Shown: one piece after another, positions 61,738-64,000 of the stretch
How positions within the stretch are numbered: position 1 is the stretch's first letter
How the letters are laid out: every line of letters starts with the position of its first letter
Assembly: GCA_910574285.1 (NCBI GenBank)
Contig: CAJTAL010000011.1
Location: 36,075-100,074, forward strand
DNA length: 64,000 bases
Origin: Lachnospiraceae bacterium
GTDB taxonomy: Bacteria > Bacillota > Clostridia > Lachnospirales > Lachnospiraceae
Direction of reading: 5' to 3'
Notes under the pieces: generated by a model
Told to the model about the DNA's origin: nothing
Seen by the model: only the letters and a program-made list of their open reading frames with translations
The model's database searches: none
Translations under genes and position numbers: made by a program

Positions 61738-62772
61738 TTACTCTTCTGCAGCCATATTTTTATGACCTTGTCCTAAGCTGCGCTTTATCTGCTCGATTTC
61801 TTTCAGCAGCCACTCATTTTCTTCCCTGCTTTTCTTATTTTGCTCTTTCAGATATGCGATTTCTTCCTTCTGTTTCTGATATCCTTCTTGCAGTTCATCA
61901 ATCATGTATCTTACCGTATTCCTGTCCAACTCATACAATTCTTTTGAAAACATTCCCATCACCTGCTCAATATTCCGGCAGATCTCATAGACCTGCTCAT
62001 ACATCGCCTTAAAGTCCGGATACTTCTCAATCAACGTAATGATATCTTCCGGTTCATCACTGATCAGGAAAGTAAGCCATCCGTCCAGCCGCTTCTCTAT
62101 TCTCTTATTCTGATGCTTTTCCCGATAAATGTCAAGCGCAACAAAGACAAATTCCTGTAAAAGATCGATCTGAAGACCCGTGTCCGATCTCTGCCGGAAT
62201 TTATGGATATATTGATCCGGAAATACATGAAACTCAGGAGTACTCTTCTCAAATAACACAATCGTATATACGTTGGAAATCTCACGGTAAGAAAAAGTCT
62301 CCTTCGTCATCTGATTCCGCACCTGTCTGTATTGACGCAGCAGCAGATCCGCCGAATAGCAAGCGCTCCTCTGACCCGGAAAAGCATACCCCACTTTCTG
62401 AATCTCCACGTTAGCGATGCTTCCGTCTGTCAGCTCTACCAGAAAATCCATGATCAGCAGCGACGTCTCGTCCGCAATGCGCGTGTTATCATTCGGAAGC
62501 ACTTTTAACAGCCTCACCTTCTTCCCCAACAACAGCGATATCAGTTCTTCGATCCGCTCCGGGTATACTTCCGGATTCAGAATTGCCTTGGCACAGAAAT
62601 CATAGAGCATCTTCACTCCTCTCGCACCCGTGCAGAAATCCAGAAACTCCTCCTTCTGCCTTTCCTCCCAACGCTCGAACATCTTGTTCAATTCTTTCTT
62701 CTCCTGTATCTTTTCCATAACTTCTTCACGGCTTTGAAGCATTGGAAAATACTCCTGTAATGCATGTTTCAA
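61738..62772 (-). CDS. Rpn-type PD-(D/E)XK nuclease family protein, copy 2
   Basis: 344 residues, about 97 percent identical by eye to copy 1 over the first 295 residues; ends in YQKQKEEIAYLKEQNK and a different tail. The duplication also covers about 110 bases upstream (CTCCGCAAT hairpin and CGCCTTCCGGCTTAAGAA) and the 3' flank, so it is a tandem duplication of about 1.3 kb. Confidence 0.88.
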   Translation of the reverse strand: MKHALQEYFPMLQSREEVMEKIQEKKELNKMFERWEERQKEEFLDFCTGARGVKMLYDFCAKAILNPEVYPERIEELISLLLGKKVRLLKVLPNDNTRIADETSLLIMDFLVELTDGSIANVEIQKVGYAFPGQRSACYSADLLLRQYRQVRNQMTKETFSYREISNVYTIVLFEKSTPEFHVFPDQYIHKFRQRSDTGLQIDLLQEFVFVALDIYREKHQNKRIEKRLDGWLTFLISDEPEDIITLIEKYPDFKAMYEQVYEICRNIEQVMGMFSKELYELDRNTVRYMIDELQEGYQKQKEEIAYLKEQNKKSREENEWLLKEIEQIKRSLGQGHKNMAAEE

Positions 62773-63326
62773 ATATAACCCCTCCTCACATTACTCTCTC
62801 TTTCTCTTTAAAATATCTGTTTTCGGATAAATGCTCCGCAATGGAGCTTTTGACGCCTTCCGGCTTAAGAAAATTCAGACACAGATCACTGTCTATAGAT
62901 GAAAATAGAATGAAAGATTAACTATCATCCTTCTTATGGATTCATTCTACCATTTCTTGATGGTTTTCACAATTACAATGAGTCGTCTTTCTTCGACATC
63001 ACCTTTTGACATTACGTTTCACACCTATACCGACATACAACAGATTGAATCAGAATACTATCCTTTAGCAGATACCTGCTTTCCAACAAAATTTGTTACT
63101 GACAGATTCGCCGGATATATACCACCGGAATATTCTCGTCTGTGTTAGATATCCTTCCAATTCAGCCTTTGTACGCCGGCTATACGTGCGATTTATGATG
63201 ATTCGTAAATAAATACGAATTTAGGTCCAAAATAGTGAATTGAAAAATTCAATTCACTATCAAGGGGAAAATTTACTTAAAGAAACGTAAATTTCCAAAT
63301 TTCACAAACAAGAATGCTAGAAAGAG
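62773..63326. other. intergenic stretch, no supported gene
   Basis: Contains the upstream side of the Rpn copy. A plus-strand frame at 62936-63148 has no ribosome binding site or family signal. A perfect 13-bp stem (ATAGTGAATTGAA with TTCAATTCACTAT) at 63232-63260 with a three-base loop may be a terminator or operator. Confidence 0.5.
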
Positions 63327-63904
63327 TTACTCCGCAGTAATATCAATTGATATAATCCATTCTGTAGTCATTACAGAAAGTGCATTACCATAATAATTCT
63401 CATTACTTACCCCTGTAGACTCATGCCATTTAATAAACCCATTATATGTTGCATCTATAATAGATTTTTCAGATCCTTCTGGATAAGTTAATTCTACGTC
63501 TGGAGCTCCCCCATAAATTTTTCACCGTGGTATAAGATTAGTAGTTTATCAAAATACCACCAAACATCTGAGGTACTTGCTGGCCAACTAAAGTTTGCAG
63601 GATCCACACCATTAGGTTTTATATATTCCTCAAGCACTGCATTTTTTATTGATGCCTTAAGTGCTTCAACATCCTCTTCTGTTAGAACTTCTCTTTCTGA
63701 TTCCACAGCTTCCGCTGCCTCTTCTTCCGGCGGCCTATTTGCATCCTCCTGCTGGTCATCTTTCTCATCCTCTTCTGTCACAGTCTCTGTCTTTGAATCG
63801 TCTGCCCCCGCAGCTTCATCCTTGCCGCTGCATGCCACCGCCATTGCACTTATCATTGCTGCTACCATTAATACACCAATTAAACGCTTAAAATTTTTAC
63901 TCAT
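63327..63904 (-). pseudogene. lipoprotein, frameshifted at a G-run
   Basis: Starts with GGGAGG and a signal with lipobox (AVAC, Cys25), an acidic linker and a C-terminal domain (KPNGVDPANFSWPAST, DVWWYFDKLLILYHGE). The frame stops at 63494, but a second frame continues with APDVELTYPEGSEKSIIDAT and ends at 63327 (TEWIISIDITAE). One base is missing in a run of G near 63506. Either a real frameshift, phase variation or a sequencing error. Confidence 0.65.
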
Positions 63905-63989
63905 ACTTTTTTCCTCCCTCAGGCTCTTTATTTGTTTTATTGCAACACTTTTAGCTTGTTTCCAACTTGGAACTGCCTTTTTAATTTTA

Positions 63990-63999
63990 CCCCCCCCCC
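63990..63999. other. C10 homopolymer at the window end
   Basis: Ten C in a row beside AT-rich DNA at the very end of the window. Possibly an assembly edge. Confidence 0.6.
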
Positions 64000-64000
64000 T

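Noticed and set aside
62936..63148. Seventy-codon plus-strand frame
   Set aside because: No ribosome binding site, no recognisable motif and no neighbour support.

Overview
The window looks like a chromosomal segment of a gut-type Lachnospiraceae (class Clostridia, low-to-mid GC Gram-positive). The evidence is the gene content: hemW-lepA-holA, a comEA/comEC competence operon, a PadR plus FtsW-like pair, Rpn-type PD-(D/E)XK proteins, AAA/PD-(D/E)XK proteins, many strong GGAGG ribosome binding sites and lipoproteins without outer-membrane genes. The genus cannot be fixed from the sequence alone.

Layout. 1-1.1 kb: AraC-family remnant and a small membrane protein. 1.1-7.2 kb (minus strand): housekeeping block hemW, lepA, holA, an FMN-dependent alpha-hydroxy-acid oxidoreductase and sfsA. 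7.3-33.8 kb: an accessory region. It holds a barnase/barstar pair, DUF2461 and ECF sigma factor genes, a cytidylate-kinase-like gene, a response regulator/kinase/ABC exporter operon, MarR and PNPOx genes, and a TauE/SafE permease fused to a polyprenol-kinase-like domain with a divergent TetR regulator. Further on come cupin and AraC genes, two AAA/PD-(D/E)XK copies (one decayed, one lacking a start codon), ADP-ribosylglycohydrolase, a phosphatase fragment, an RNase J-like/nuclease-like pair, an integrase remnant and a decayed Schlafen-type gene. Two stray pieces of comEC at 19.1 and 25.5 kb lie in this region in the same orientation as the intact gene, which suggests that the downstream side of comEC has repeatedly taken up DNA.

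33.9-40.7 kb (minus): competence operon comEA, response regulator, sensor kinase, GerMN lipoprotein, comEC. 40.7-46.5 kb: a DMT-type transporter and the arginine operon argC-GNAT-argJ-argB-argD behind a recognisable promoter; argG lies apart at 59-60.2 kb with its own promoter and an ARG-box-like site overlapping the -35. Together these make acetylglutamate-derived ornithine and the argininosuccinate step.

46.6-56.5 kb: a sugar-type ABC importer (binding protein, double ATPase, two permeases) with an amidohydrolase. It is divergent from a very large hybrid sensor with two kinase modules and a SARP-like response regulator, so uptake is probably induced by its own signal. 56.5-58.6 kb: FtsW/RodA-like protein and PadR, preceded by tetra- and heptanucleotide repeat tracts. 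60.3-62.8 kb: tandem duplicated Rpn-type genes that differ by a coiled-coil minisatellite. The window ends with a frameshifted lipoprotein gene and a C10 tract, probably a contig end.
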